A DNA stretch of 64,000 nt from Spirometra erinaceieuropaei. Lineage: Eukaryota > Platyhelminthes > Cestoda > Diphyllobothriidea > Diphyllobothriidae. The stretch lies in the NCBI GenBank assembly GCA_902702965.1, contig CACRXP010000046.1, forward strand, positions 682,709 through 746,708, read 5' to 3'. Below are positions 43,238-54,240 of this stretch, one piece after another. The notes beneath the pieces were generated by a model. It did no database searches and had not been told where the DNA came from. It saw nothing but the letters and a program-made list of their open reading frames with translations. The translations under genes were made by a program, and so were the position numbers. The first letter of the stretch is position 1; each line of letters begins with the position of its first letter.

Positions 43238-43350
43238 TCAGATTGACCCAACTGTGAAAAACCCGACGCCTCGGTAGGATTCGAACCCACGCAGTAAGGG
43301 GAAGGCTTTAATGCAGCCAACGCTCTAACCGTCTGACCCACAAGATCCCA
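43238..43350 (-). mobile_element. SINE-2 copy with complete tRNA-like head
   Basis: Read on the minus strand: GGGTCAGACGGTTAGAGCGT (box A region), a variable part, GTGGGTTCGAATCCTACCGA (box B and acceptor-like), then CGTCGGGTTTTTCACAGTTG and GGTCAATCTGAATTAAG. The best preserved of three copies within 1.4 kb. Confidence 0.6.
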
Positions 43351-43504
43351 TCGGACGACGCAAGTTTAATCACATCTGGGTCAAGTTTACCCGCCTGACC
43401 TACTGCCACGTCTGGAATCCACTAAATCTGATACAGTAAGCTGACTGCCCAGGCAGGATTTCCTAAGTAATGCATCTAGAATCCGCCAAATGACTACCAG
43501 GCTC

Positions 43505-43592
43505 ACATACCTCAGAGGTGTTTTGGCAGATTTCAAATAATTCACTATGACCCAACCGCGAAAAACTCGGCGCCTCGGTGGGGTTCGAATAT
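43505..43592 (-). mobile_element. SINE-2 fragment
   Basis: The plus strand shows GTGTTTTGGCAGATTTCAAA, then TTCACTATGACCCAACCGCG and CGCCTCGGTGGGGTTCGAA. It shares the leading GTGTTTTGGCAGA with the copy at 42.22 kb, so the two extend beyond the tRNA-like part in the same way. Confidence 0.55.
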
Positions 43593-44049
43593 TAGCTCGT
43601 CTTGGCTAACAAGAAAACTGAAATCCTCTCCCTAGGAGTAACGTCAGACTTTACACACCGTGGTTATGTCAATGGGCTGTAGATGGGTACTCCCGTGTGG
43701 CACCCTCACTCATTTTAGATGCAGGCAGTTCTTCCCGTGACGCTGGGTCGTGCGTGGCACGCGTAGACGGGTCGTTTAGCTTTGTCAGTTGCCGTGCACA
43801 TTCTGTCTTAAAGTTGCCTCTCCCTAAAATCGAAACGAATGAGAGATAACGGAGTCAGGTAGGTGCTGTTGCCTAAGTCTGTTTCATCATAATTAGGCCG
43901 CATGTAAACCACCGAGGACGGGCACGCGATGAACGTGGTCATCTATGACGATCGACAATCGGCAGCAACCGACACATTACTCCGCTATCCCTTCTCACCT
44001 CGGGACTCCTGTCCAGGTTGGCGGGCTTTCTGCAGTGGAAAGAGAAAAT

Positions 44050-45047
44050 ACAGTGCGTGACCTATCTCATGAAATGTTGGCTGAAATTCTGAAATGCGTT
44101 TTCGATTAGGAAGGATTACTTGGTCGCGGTTGTGATACTGATTATCTTAAGGCATACTTTTATACCATTTTAGACTCACCAGGATGTCGTCTTTTAAAGG
44201 CACTTCTTTTTAATCTCCGGCAGAAAGCGTGCTCCGTAAAAAATGACTACTTAAGTAGCATGCATTTTTCCCATTGATTTTCGATGGTCTTGGAAATTCA
44301 AATATATTTTATCGAAACCACAAACAAAAATATGCATTCTTTTAGTCAATCAATAGGGAATCACGTCTTCTTTATATTTTATACTTAAGAAAGAAGTATA
44401 ATTAGGTTTTTAAAAAGTTTCTTATTATGAGACTTTTTAAGACCTCGATATGTCCATTCACATAGCATCGTACCTGGCCGTTTACCACTGCTCCTCATGG
44501 AATGTACAACATGGTCCGCATCCATTGAAAAATTTTATAGACCCTGTATGATATCTATTTAATGACATAGAAAAATATGGGATTTTCTTTACGCGGACCT
44601 CATGCACCTTGTAGAGTTTAATCACTAAGCGCTAATGCAACGAATGATCAGGCTCACAAATTTTTCGGCAATTAGAAACCTTTTTTAAACCCTAATTATA
44701 CTCCTTCCTTAAATATAAAATATAAAGAAGACGTGATTCTCTATTGATTGACTAAAAGGAAGCATATTTTTGTTTGTGGTTTCTATAAAATATATTTGAA
44801 TTTCCAAGACCATCGAAAATCAATGGGAAAAATGCATGCTACTTATGTAGTCATTTTTTACCAAGCACACTTTTTACAGGAGATTGAAAAGAAGTGCATT
44901 GAAAAGCCGACATCCTGCCGAGTCCGAAATGTTATAACAGTATGCCTTTAGATAATCATTATCACAACCGCGACCAAGTAATCCTTCCTAATCGAAAACG
45001 CATTTCAGAATTTCAGCCAATATTTCTTGAGATAGGTCACGCACTGT
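44050..45047. mobile_element. Foldback element with ~375-base inverted arms
   Basis: Left arm about 44050-44425 and right arm about 44672-45047 are reverse complements at roughly 90% identity by eye. Outer ends read ACAGTGCGTGACCTATCTCA and its complement. Inner landmarks include GGATTACTTGGTCGCGGTTG, AAAATGACTACTTAAGTAGC and TTTTCGATGGTCTTGGAAAT. The spacer of about 245 bases has no ORF. A diverged copy occurs at 57.47-58.11 kb. The structure fits a non-autonomous foldback or MITE-type element, and the transcript could form a long hairpin. Confidence 0.8.
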
Positions 45048-45049
45048 AC

Positions 45050-45985
45050 TAGCTGCCAGGATATACGCTCCGCTCTGCTGTGGCGATTGGACAGATCACC
45101 TCAGCATCGATACTGATCGACAAGTTAGGATTAGCCACTGTCTGTTACAGGAATGGCTTGAAATGTGAACTCCCTTAATTGAGTCGTTTGCATTCTGTCA
45201 TGCATAGCAGCAGGATGTGCGCGCCAATCGATGTTTTGCCATTTTATATCTCTCAACAAAAAAATTCTTTCGGCATTTCGCTTTTCTACAGAATTCGCGA
45301 AAATACTTTAAACTCGCCTCATTACAGCTTCTCAGGAGCAAATAGATACCTGACTACGACGTCTATGCTTACTCGAATAGGTGGTTTATCGCATAAATGA
45401 GGCAAGATCCTCGCCTGGAATTTCGGTAGACGTCGTGATCTGACCGTTCAAACCTCAGTCAGCAGAGCTCCGTCTCGTAGCACCAGGAACCAAACGTTGG
45501 GCTGTGTCCGATTTCTAATTCCAAATCTCATCAACCAGCACTTGTGGCTATGGCTGGCCGAAAATGACTTTGAAGGAAGGATAACTTTAATACCTGCTCG
45601 CTGAGGTGTCGTCGTGGGAGATATCGGTTCGCTGCTGGCAACCACGGAACCGATTGAGCAACGAAACAACACCGGCAGAGACTGTCCTTTTATCACCTCT
45701 GCGCAATGGGAAGAGGTTTCGGTTTTTTAATTGCTTATAAAAGAAACTATGTGCAGTCTGATCGAACGGTCTCCGGCTCCATGTACTGTAGCAAATAATC
45801 AACACATATAAGGAGTGGTTTACTGATCACTGAAAAATTTCTAATTCAAATGATCGTAGACTCGCTGAGCTAGGTCAGAATTCTCTTTTCCTACATTTAG
45901 TAACCCCTTCGAACGCAGGATGATGAAAAAAATAAGAAGTGACCGCAGTTTGTAAATTCTCTGTCGTGGCAATTACAACAGCGAC
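45050..45985. other. No recognisable gene
   Basis: Short frames only; no repeat or RNA feature recognised. Confidence 0.3.
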
Positions 45986-45989
45986 TGAG

Positions 45990-46150
45990 GGTCAGATTCT
46001 CACTGAGAGCGAGTTGGACTTAATGTGCAAAAACCTAAGAATACGGGCCCAAGTCCCAAATCATCCAAACCTGGGGTAGGTATGGCCGACTGAGGAGGCC
46101 TCATAAGTCAGAAATAACCATCCCAGTACACCCTTGTCGCTGTTGGTATT
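45990..46150 (+). mobile_element. SINE-1 fragment, degraded
   Basis: Contains GGGGTAGGTATGGCCGACTG, then CTCATAAGTCAGAAATAACC and ATCCCAGTACACCCTTGTCG, the body of SINE-1. The tRNA-like head at about 46.0 kb is strongly mutated. Confidence 0.55.
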
Positions 46151-46154
46151 CTTT

Positions 46155-47455
46155 TATTATTTGGGGTTATCCTCAGATTTTTAACGTGCCGCTCTTTAAG
46201 TATTTTTAGCTGCCGGACGCAAGGTGTTTGCCATTGAAATCCCCTGGCAAAGTCGTCTTGCCTACAAGTAGGCTTGGCCTCTGGGTGTAGAGCAGCGATG
46301 GTTAAATTCAACCCCAGAACACACCCATTCTGATTGTTTGGACTTCATGTTTTCGTAGTACGTTGTACTGGGGAAAAGTTGTCCCTACTCCTGTGCGTGT
46401 TTGCTAAGATCCGGTTTCGTCAGTCAACTGGGCCGGGGAGGCGACTGGATTCCAGCGATCCTCATTAAATGCTCGAACTAGTTGCTGTCGGTGAGCCAAC
46501 AGCAGTAACACGCGTCCCACCGGCACTGCGCATTGTTGGCATCTGGTTGATGTTTATGGTGTGACAGGTCAAAAAGTGACTCCTGGCTACTTGATTTCAG
46601 TACTACAACCAACTCAGTCTGTGGGCATCCGTAGGATGACCAAATGGTCGGACAAGGGAGTACAAACCCTCCGTACTAGAGGCGGCTTCGAATTGAATTC
46701 CAGAGGGGCATCTATATCCCCGTCCTCACTTCAACCCTAGCCCACTTGGCGTTCAGGGCAAGACCGCCTGTAATACGGGGACCATATTTTGGGGCCGTGC
46801 CCGCCGGTAAGCTTATTGGGTACTTGCCATCAGGTTACGCCCCGATAATCCCAGTATGTACACGGCCAGTGAGCTATCGGCCGTGTCATCGATCGCTCCC
46901 CGGACGGGCCACAGTCGCTGGTCGTTTATGGCCATATTTTTGCGCATCAGCTGCTCTGCGGAATACGATTGTCAGGCAAAGCTGTGCACTGTCTGCGGCC
47001 CAATGACTCTGAATCGAAAGGGACTTCTTAAGTTCTGAGCGAGAGAGAGGGGGCAACCGTAAACAATTTTTGATGGTAAATTTGTCCTACTTTCGTCCAC
47101 TTAAGGGCTGACTGGCAAGAACAAAAAAGTCAAAAATGGCCTGTTTGGTCTTCGTGCTGGCTGCTGCCTGTAAAACTACCTGAGACGATTAATGTTCCGG
47201 GTCTCCTGGGTGAGGCTGAACAACTCTGTCCGACTGGACAAGTGTTATCTGCGCAGGATTGAAGGGCGCTAGCAGACAGGATCCTTGGCACTTCGGCTAG
47301 AACTGAGGTGTTACGCAGTAAGTCCACTTTGTGTGTCTCCATGACTTACAGAGTGCCCCAAAAGTCATCGCTCGCATTCGACATTGTCCTGTCGCTCCTG
47401 CCGGTCAGCCTCTACTATGGTTTGGCATCACGTTCCGATTGGCTAACGCTTTTTC
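46155..47455. other. No recognisable gene
   Basis: A plus frame at 46746-47006 and a minus frame at 47130-47342 lack recognisable domains. Confidence 0.3.
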
Positions 47456-47459
47456 CACT

Positions 47460-48250
47460 TTCCTGAGGTTGTTGTACACAGAGTCTAATTCGATGTGTCG
47501 GTTGACGCATGAGTCATCAGAATGCATGACCTCTAAAAATTAGTGGCCTTTCTTAGATGAGCAGACGCCTCTAATGCGAGTCTTGTTCCATAAAAATTTG
47601 TATCCAGTTTCCAGCCGATGATGTTCGTGTATGCGCGTAGAAGCTGATTCCCCAGTTTGACCACAGTAAGCCTCTTAACATTTGTCGCATGGTATTTTAT
47701 AGACGACTTCTTTCTTGTCTAAGTAGCCAATCCTATCCTTAAAGTGCATAAGCTGGTCACATTCTTCTGTTAATTTCCTTTCAGGCATCATCGAGAGGGA
47801 AGTGAATCCACCAAAATTTGACAGCTTAGGCTTTGTAATCCTTGTATGCATTGCATTTCCCTACGCATGATCTGTCAACTGACTTTAAAGCAACGTTTCG
47901 ACGCTGAACGCGGAAAGTTTTCAGTCACCCAACAGCCGCTCAAAGCAAGCTTTAGAAGCTTTATGGCCGCCTCACTGCCCCATAACGTAGGACAGTTTCG
48001 GTTATGCTTGGCAAGTATCTGGAAACAATACCTGTTCTTGAGAAACCACACCACTGGAGAATTCACCAAAATCCTGGAGTAGGCGTTCGCGTAGGACCAG
48101 CAAAGTTCATTTCTTGGGGGGGGGAGCGGACTACACTGGAACTCGGCATCAACAAAAGCTCGATCCAGGGGATCCTTCGAAGAGGAATAAAGTTCTGTCC
48201 CTACCGACTTCAGGCTTCTTTAGGTACTTCAACTTCTGGAAAACCTATGC
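47460..48250 (-). mobile_element. Penelope-like element fragment with GIY-YIG region
   Basis: Minus-strand reading near 47.75-47.60 kb gives DQLMHFKDRIGYLDKKEVVY, then KIPCDKC-x-EAYCGQTG and STRIHEHHRLETGYKF. This is the GIY-YIG domain with its preceding cysteines. HIELDSVYNNLRKVEKALAN follows near 47.48 kb. The section to 48.25 kb is open in places but not clearly assignable and may be the RT end. Stops are present. It is a different subfamily from the copies at 10 and 39 kb. Confidence 0.6.
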
Positions 48251-48259
48251 TCCGGTGAC

Positions 48260-49665
48260 GAAACTATCTTTACTCTCTCTCTCTCTCTGTTCGGGTGAAC
48301 TGACACAATAGTCGAATTTGGGGAGAATCAAACCCAACAGTAATTTTGAAGCCTGAACGAGGCTTTCCAATACTGGTGGTATGGTGAACTGTGTGAACCA
48401 TTTAACCTGCGCGATGCATCCGGTAACACGATCAACGTTACTGTGGGAGTTTGCTATTCCACAACTTCAGCCGAGCAGTTGTCTCATTAATATTCTTTTC
48501 TAAATAAGACAGAGTCCCTTCTAACTTATCCAGGTTACTAAGGCATTTCCTCAACACCAAGTTTCCTGATAAACGGACCGATCGAAGGGGTCCCCTCGAA
48601 TGAGCTCCGACCACCTGGCCCCACACCTTGTGACTCTCTCTGAGGCTACATCAAAAACACAGTGTATACCAGTAAGCCCCGTGACCTGACACAGCTTGAG
48701 GAAAGGGTTCGCATGGCTTGCAGCAAGGTCGTCAAAGGGCAGAATAGGTTTAGTTACTCGTGTAGATTTGGGAATTCATTAAGTGTCCAGTGACTTTCGG
48801 GACGGCTTGTATATACATACATGGGGACCAACCATCAAGATGAGCTGTAGTACACTCCCACTAGTCCGCGGTCGCTGTTGCTATTCTGCACGGTAACCAC
48901 ATGGTCATTTTGGCAGTCGCATGCGTTTATCGCTTATCTTGTCCCCGCAACTGGCGGCTCCCTAATTGGTTATGTCGCAGCGTGACCTTCACGAGTCAAA
49001 TCGGCCCACTTCCGCCCACCTCCGGGGGATGCAGTACTGACAATCACTCCTAACTGTCCCCTTCTGGTTCGTTCCCGTGAGTTGGTAGTAAGTATTTGGG
49101 TTGGGCGTTAAAGAACTACTCACCAAAACAAATGAACTTATCGCTTCACACTGCTTATTGTATTGTGAATATAGGCACAAAAGCCACCCTCTCAGCTAGC
49201 TAACGTTTTAGTACATGGACGGTTCATTAAGGTACTAACATCCATATAGCTGTTTCACTATCATTGCCGTTCGTCAGTGCGCCATAGGTCTGTCTTACAC
49301 CTTCTGAAGTATGGTATACAAACTTGCCAAGTAGGCGCGTGACGCCCACTTGTTGTCGTATTTTTTGCTTCTGAAAACCGAACGCTTAAATTCCTAGACG
49401 GCGCACAGAAAGGACGCACAAACAACAACCGTGTCGAAGCTGAAATAAGTTATTTTAAACAGTGTGAGCAGAGTTTTAACCCACCCATCCGCCAGTGGGT
49501 CAGTGAGCTCAGGACCCTAGCGGATGAAACACTTTTTAATACTGTCGCAATTGGGCCTGAGGCCGCAGTCAGGCGCAGGGCTTTGCGGAGGAACTTTACT
49601 TTGCCAACTATTTCAAAAAAAGAAACATAATATAAATGAAGGGGGAAGAGGTGCATTGGTGGCAG
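48260..49665. other. No recognisable gene
   Basis: A minus frame at 48438-48626 is helix-prone but unidentified. No other feature is supported. Confidence 0.3.
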
Positions 49666-49669
49666 GAAG

Positions 49670-49675
49670 TTTATT
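49670..49675 (-). terminator. Poly(A) signal of cysteine-rich gene 2
   Basis: AATAAA on the minus strand, about 72 bases beyond the stop codon of the gene at 49747-49956. Confidence 0.7.
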
Positions 49676-49746
49676 AAGTCACCGAATTTACGCAGTGGCC
49701 CATGAGTTGTATTCAGGGTTAGATTAGATGAGATTTCTCCGTGGGT

Positions 49747-49956
49747 CTAGCGAATCAGGCCGTTGATGGCTACTCCGTGCTTGCAGGAACACTGGCAGAG
49801 ACAGCACCGCGGCGGGTGAGGTAAGCAGTGCGGCCCATAACAGGCACCCCGCAGGGTTGAGTTTGTTGTCATCTTATCGGTTCTCTCGTTGACACCGACG
49901 TCGGCCAGAGACTGGCAGCTGACCAGGAGGAGAAGAGCCAGGTAGAGAACACACAT
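49747..49956 (-). CDS. Small secreted cysteine-rich protein, paralogue 2
   Basis: A 69-residue protein, exactly the length of paralogue 1 about 8 kb away on the same strand. Residues 1-18 are a signal peptide (hydrophobic YLALLLLVSC, cleavage likely near SLA). The mature part of about 51 residues has seven cysteines at 39, 44, 51, 52, 54, 56 and 58, with the core CCLCQCSCK at 51-59. Outside the core and signal peptide the two proteins differ widely, as in fast-evolving secreted families; paralogue 1 has an eighth cysteine. An NST sequon lies at 32-34. Intronless, with a TATA-like box about 48 bases upstream and AATAAA about 72 bases downstream. Function unknown. Confidence 0.78.
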   Translation of the reverse strand: MCVLYLALLLLVSCQSLADVGVNERTDKMTTNSTLRGACYGPHCLPHPPRCCLCQCSCKHGVAINGLIR

Positions 49957-50002
49957 ATCGCTTTCTGAATCCTATGAGGAGCTTGCAGTACTCAGTGTTC
50001 CC

Positions 50003-50029
50003 TTTTATTCGCCTGCTGCTATTTGCACA
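50003..50029 (-). promoter_or_regulatory. TATA-like promoter of cysteine-rich gene 2
   Basis: On the minus strand TGTGCAAA (50029-50022) precedes ATAAAAG (50008-50002 approximately), about 48 bases before the ATG. This is the arrangement seen in front of paralogue 1. Confidence 0.55.
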
Positions 50030-50329
50030 AGTGCTACCGGCTCTTTTATTTACTCACCTGCTAGGCGATCACTTTGTTACATGCGGGTTGTTAGTCTGCG
50101 TTGCCAATACTCCCCAGGCTCGCCGAGCGTTAGAACAAGAACACCGCGGATTATGCGTTGGCTGTCAACCGTTGATACTTCAGGAAGCTCACCATCCCAA
50201 TTGCCTTTTGTTTTGTAGACTAACATTTTACGACAACGCCGCCAACTTGCTCGGATATCTTTCCTGGCCTCCATTGCTCACGACCTCGTTTTCAGATTTT
50301 CTCACCATAGTAACAAGTTAAACGACTAT

Positions 50330-51110
50330 AGTAGTAAGCTATTGCAAGCTTCAGAAATTCAAGGTTATACCAGTTGGCCTCTGGTGACTCTCCTGGGCCA
50401 CAGCGTTGAACTTAATCCTGCAGGCCTTTTTTCCAAAAAAGGCAACTCATTGACCTCATTAATCCTCTGTTCCTGTACATCCATTGCGGAAAGGTGTATC
50501 TGACTCAATAAATACCACAGGTAGTCCGTTAAAACAAAATTATTGTTATTGTAATTTAAGTCAGACTGCCAAATGAGGACGGACAGGTATTTTTAATTGT
50601 TATGGAAAATCTGAAACCTTGACTAACTGTTGGTTTCCTAGTTGTTTTCTCTGATTTGACAGAAGAAAATTCCTGATTTTCTAGTCCTTATGTGCGAAGA
50701 TTTCGATTCACGAAGGTTTATCTCTAACCCAGGCGATTAAAAATTATTTTTAAGAGTCATAAAGAGCTGAAGAAGCCCCTTTCAAGTTTCGAATAATGGG
50801 GGGGACAATTTTTGAAATTCGTTTTTATAATGAAGCTTTTTGAAAATCTTCGTTAATTTGCTCTATCTCTCTCAGTCACAATATGGCATAGTAGATAATA
50901 GAACAATTGTAAATTTTGGGTTTTGCGTATAGTTTATAGGTTCATAAATTCATCTAGTGTACAATTGGATCATCGTCTTCCTTCGAACCGTCTAGCGCTT
51001 AATTTATTTACTTATGTTCAGCGCCAGGTCCTTCAAAGACTATCGATTGACTAGGTCATTTAAAATAAACCAATGAGGAAGCAAGAATTAGTCGGCATTC
51101 AGCGTCGTTG
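50330..51110. other. AT-rich spacer, no recognisable gene
   Basis: AT-rich sequence between cysteine-rich gene 2 and the exon at 51119. A CCAAT and TAAAATAAA at 51.06-51.08 kb may be promoter elements of that exon. Confidence 0.35.
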
Positions 51111-51118
51111 AAAACAGG

Positions 51119-51263
51119 ATGTTTACTGCTCTTCTGTACGGGGGATGCAAAGTCTTTCTCCATTGGTTGACCACGGTGGGCTTTTACGCTACATTGGGAT
51201 TCCTTTTGTTGATAGGACTGCACTTTCTGGCCGACACATATGGACTTTTACCTCATTTCAAAG
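51119..51263 (+). CDS. Putative first coding exon with N-terminal membrane anchor
   Basis: An ATG opens 48 codons that end at a strong donor, AAAG|GTAAGC (phase 1). The peptide begins MFTALLYGGCKVFLHWLTTV and continues with a hydrophobic segment FYATLGFLLLIGLHFL, then ADTYGLLPHFK. This looks like an ER signal anchor or first transmembrane helix. A 12-codon upstream ORF starts at the ATG near 51073. I could not find the second exon; candidate downstream stretches are not convincing. The family is not recognised. An anchored ER enzyme is one possibility, inferred only from the anchor. Confidence 0.5.
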
Positions 51264-52489
51264 GTAAGCTGTATGGCCTTGTACTCTTCTAATGAAAACT
51301 GTTTAACTTCTAACAACGAAACCTTGATGACGAAGTTAGCTTCCTATATCAACTAATTTATCGGCTGAATTGAGAGTTAGAGCTTTTTGCTGGAATTTTC
51401 GTTAATCAAACGTTAAACAAATTCTATAGAGCAATCCTTATAAATGACATACATAATTACTTTTGGTTACACTTCATCAAGACTTCACTGAATTAGGACA
51501 GAATACCAAGGTGATTTTGAAAATATCAAAAGCTGGTGCATGCGAATAAAAATTCCGTGGCGGCATTCGGTTTAGAGACCGCTACTGCGCGCTAAACTCT
51601 GCGGCTTAAAAGTTTGTTAAATGTAGGGTAGCTCGGTCCATCTGCGGGCTGGATGTCGGTCAACAGGATCTCTCAGTAATTCTTGAGGTCTGGTTCATTT
51701 GCGTACAGGAATAAACATGTGTTTAGAACGCCTATATGTGGTCTCTCTACGTCAACTACGGTGCGCATTCGCATCTCCGGTTGCCCCTGGATTATTACTG
51801 TCGCCATCTGTGATACTTTTGTCTATGAGAGGAGAGTGTTTGTGTTTCTGTGTGAACTGTATGAGCAGTGTCTCTCAGTCGACGACTGTTTGGTTACCTA
51901 ACCTTGAAGAGTGACGACCCAGGCTAAATGCAGGACCAAGTGTCGTTCTTCTAGGTCAAAAGGTCTGTAAGCGCGTGCCATGCCAGTATCAGCAAACCTG
52001 GTATGCGCTGGCAGTTCCCGACACCTGTTTCCCTGCCAACAGATCTGTCCTTAATGTCCTCTTCGATATTTTCATCGACATTTACAAGAAAAAGAACCAG
52101 AAAATGAACAGAAAGGGTTATAAAACGCGTCAAGTAGTAAACACGGTCAGAGCAGCAAGAGTGCGCGTGCAGAGGCGTGGGAGAGCATAAAGTGGCGTGT
52201 CCCAGCCGTCGCGCCAACGCATACGACACGGCCGATCGATTTGCCAATAAGCATGAACGCATTCTTTTGCGCCCTTGGCGACGCGACGGCCGGGGGTCCT
52301 AGGAACCAATCAATTTTCAGATACGATTGAGTGCCGAGGCTCTAATTAAGAATCGGCTTTCCTTGCTATTAGGGAGATGCTTTCGCGCTCCCGCTAGGTA
52401 TAGAGGTGGTGGGCATGACTGCCGAGTTACCTTCGTCGCTCTGGCCCCTGTTGGCGGAAAATCCTGGTCATTTGCTGTGTAGACCAGGG

Positions 52490-52790
52490 GGTGTGGTGGC
52501 ACGCCTAGGTGCGGTTCCGGCCGTGCCGGACACCTACGCCCTCCCTCACCTTCGGTCTTCTTGACTCTGTCTTGACACCGAGTCCAGGTGAGGAGTGCGG
52601 AAGAGAGAGTGCGGTAGATGCTGTGCTAGTCCACTATAAACGAACTCACGCACAAGTCGCCGTCCATGCTCCGCCTTGCTGTGGAGCACACGGTGGACAT
52701 CGTCGAAACCGACGGTCGAACTCTCGTGGCGGTGGCGGTGGTTTTTATCTTGCCGATACATCTTAAAACTAGTCCGCTATACGACAGTCG
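52490..52790 (-). mobile_element. RTE-like LINE 3' untranslated fragment
   Basis: The plus strand reads GTGGTGGCACGCCTAGGTGC, then GGTCTTCTTGACTCTGTCTT, CGCACAAGTCGCCGTCCATG and GTGGAGCACACGGTGGACAT. It matches 8.32-8.55 kb over the whole length, the closest of the solo 3' fragments. Confidence 0.7.
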
Positions 52791-53149
52791 AACCGGCGTA
52801 TATGCTCTAGTTAAATGGAAAGTTCTGAGGAAACTGGAGCACACGTCGCGGCGAAGACCGGATATGTAGGCCAAGGGAAGAAAATAAAGTCCAGGGGCTC
52901 CTGTATTACGGGTGGAATATTAGTATTAGTTTTGTCAGTAAGGTAGAGGGACGCGGCTATTAACGAAATCTGCGGAAGGCATTGAGAAAACTCGTTTAAT
53001 TATATGTTTGTTTTATTACTCCAACAAGGGACCGGAAGAGACTGCTCAGTTTAAAATATGCCAATTAGGGGTGTGGAAACGGGCGGGAAACAGGAAATCC
53101 AATTTTATTTGTTGCTCTTTAAAAAGAGCGGAGCGGGGATAATATGGTA

Positions 53150-53290
53150 TGCGGCAGACAAACTTAACTCTAACCCCGACCTTAAATCCAACCCCAACTC
53201 CAATCCTTCCAGTAATCTCAATCTTTAACCCAACCCCAACCATAAGCCTAGCTTCAACCTTAATCCTAAGTCTATTTTCTCAGGCTCTCC
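53150..53290. repeat. Degenerate C/A-rich tandem repeat, telomere-like
   Basis: Loose repeats of the type (T)AACCCC, CCAACTCC and AACCTTAATCC run for about 130 bases. The unit is near the CCCTAA telomere strand but far from exact. It may be an old interstitial telomere-like tract or just a cryptic simple repeat. Confidence 0.4.
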
Positions 53291-53884
53291 AGATACGTAA
53301 CCCCAATATAACATGCCTACTTAAATCGGATAAGCAGACACGCCGTAGTAGCAAAAACTAGGACTTAAATATTGGATCGTCACCCACGTCGCCAAGTGCA
53401 AGCCAGAATTGTAGATTGTAAACACGTGGCCCCACCTGTTTCGCCCACCCCAACTGTGCATTGTCCAACAGAACCAATTATTGCTTTATGAAGGACATCC
53501 CCTTTAACTATTTACAGCATTGAAGAGACAACAGTTAGTTTTTTCTTCCACACCATCCCGCCAAAGTTTCCCGTCGTAGTTATTTTGCCCTTCTTATCCA
53601 CAAACTCGTCTTTTGTCAAATTTTCCGTCAGATTTTCCAACATAACGCTTGTTCTTCTACCGCAAAAGCCTGCCGCCTCCAGAATTCTAAACAACTAATC
53701 ACTCCGTAGATGGTGTAAACTTTTTTTACCCGAGCAATTTCAATTGTCATGCTCGGAAAGTTTAAATTAGGACCTGAGCTGAATATTCAGGCTTCATCTA
53801 CCCCCTCGGAAAGTTCATGGCACGAAACTCCATTTGTCGGACTTCGTACTGCCGGCTAATGGTCTAACATCAGATCATAGGGAT

Positions 53885-53945
53885 GGCGCCTAATGATGGG
53901 TCCGAGTGTGAACCCGAAACGTCAGTTTAATGCGATCGTTGCCCA
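53885..53945 (+). mobile_element. Penelope pLTR remnant with mutated hammerhead
   Basis: CTAATGATGGGTCCGAGTGT, then GAACCCGAAACGTCAG, parallels the hammerhead at 4519-4555. The core reads CTAATGA, so an invariant G is lost. GCGATCGTTG downstream matches the pLTR end. Too short for more. Confidence 0.55.
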
Positions 53946-54240
53946 AGAGATTGAACCTCATTCTTCTCATATGCTTCATGGAGCTCATATTCTCACTTGT
54001 GCGGTCAGTTTTTTTGGATGCAGCTTGTTCCATTAGGCCCGACCATGGGGGACATCTGTTTTTCAAGAGGCCTCTTCGTATGTGCATTTACAGTTTTCGT
54101 ACAGGTATTCCGACAATAACGCTCTGCCAAAATATGTTTCATACAAACCAACAGTAAATACGGAACCAGCGAGATGAGCTGTATTTCAACATGGGAAACG
54201 AGTGATCCAGGGCGGAGAGTAGGCATTTTTGACTTAGTTG

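Noticed and set aside
49974..50321. 115-codon plus-strand ORF with a hydrophobic N-terminus
   Set aside because: It runs through the promoter region of cysteine-rich gene 2 on the other strand, has no recognisable domain, and lacks support for its own promoter.
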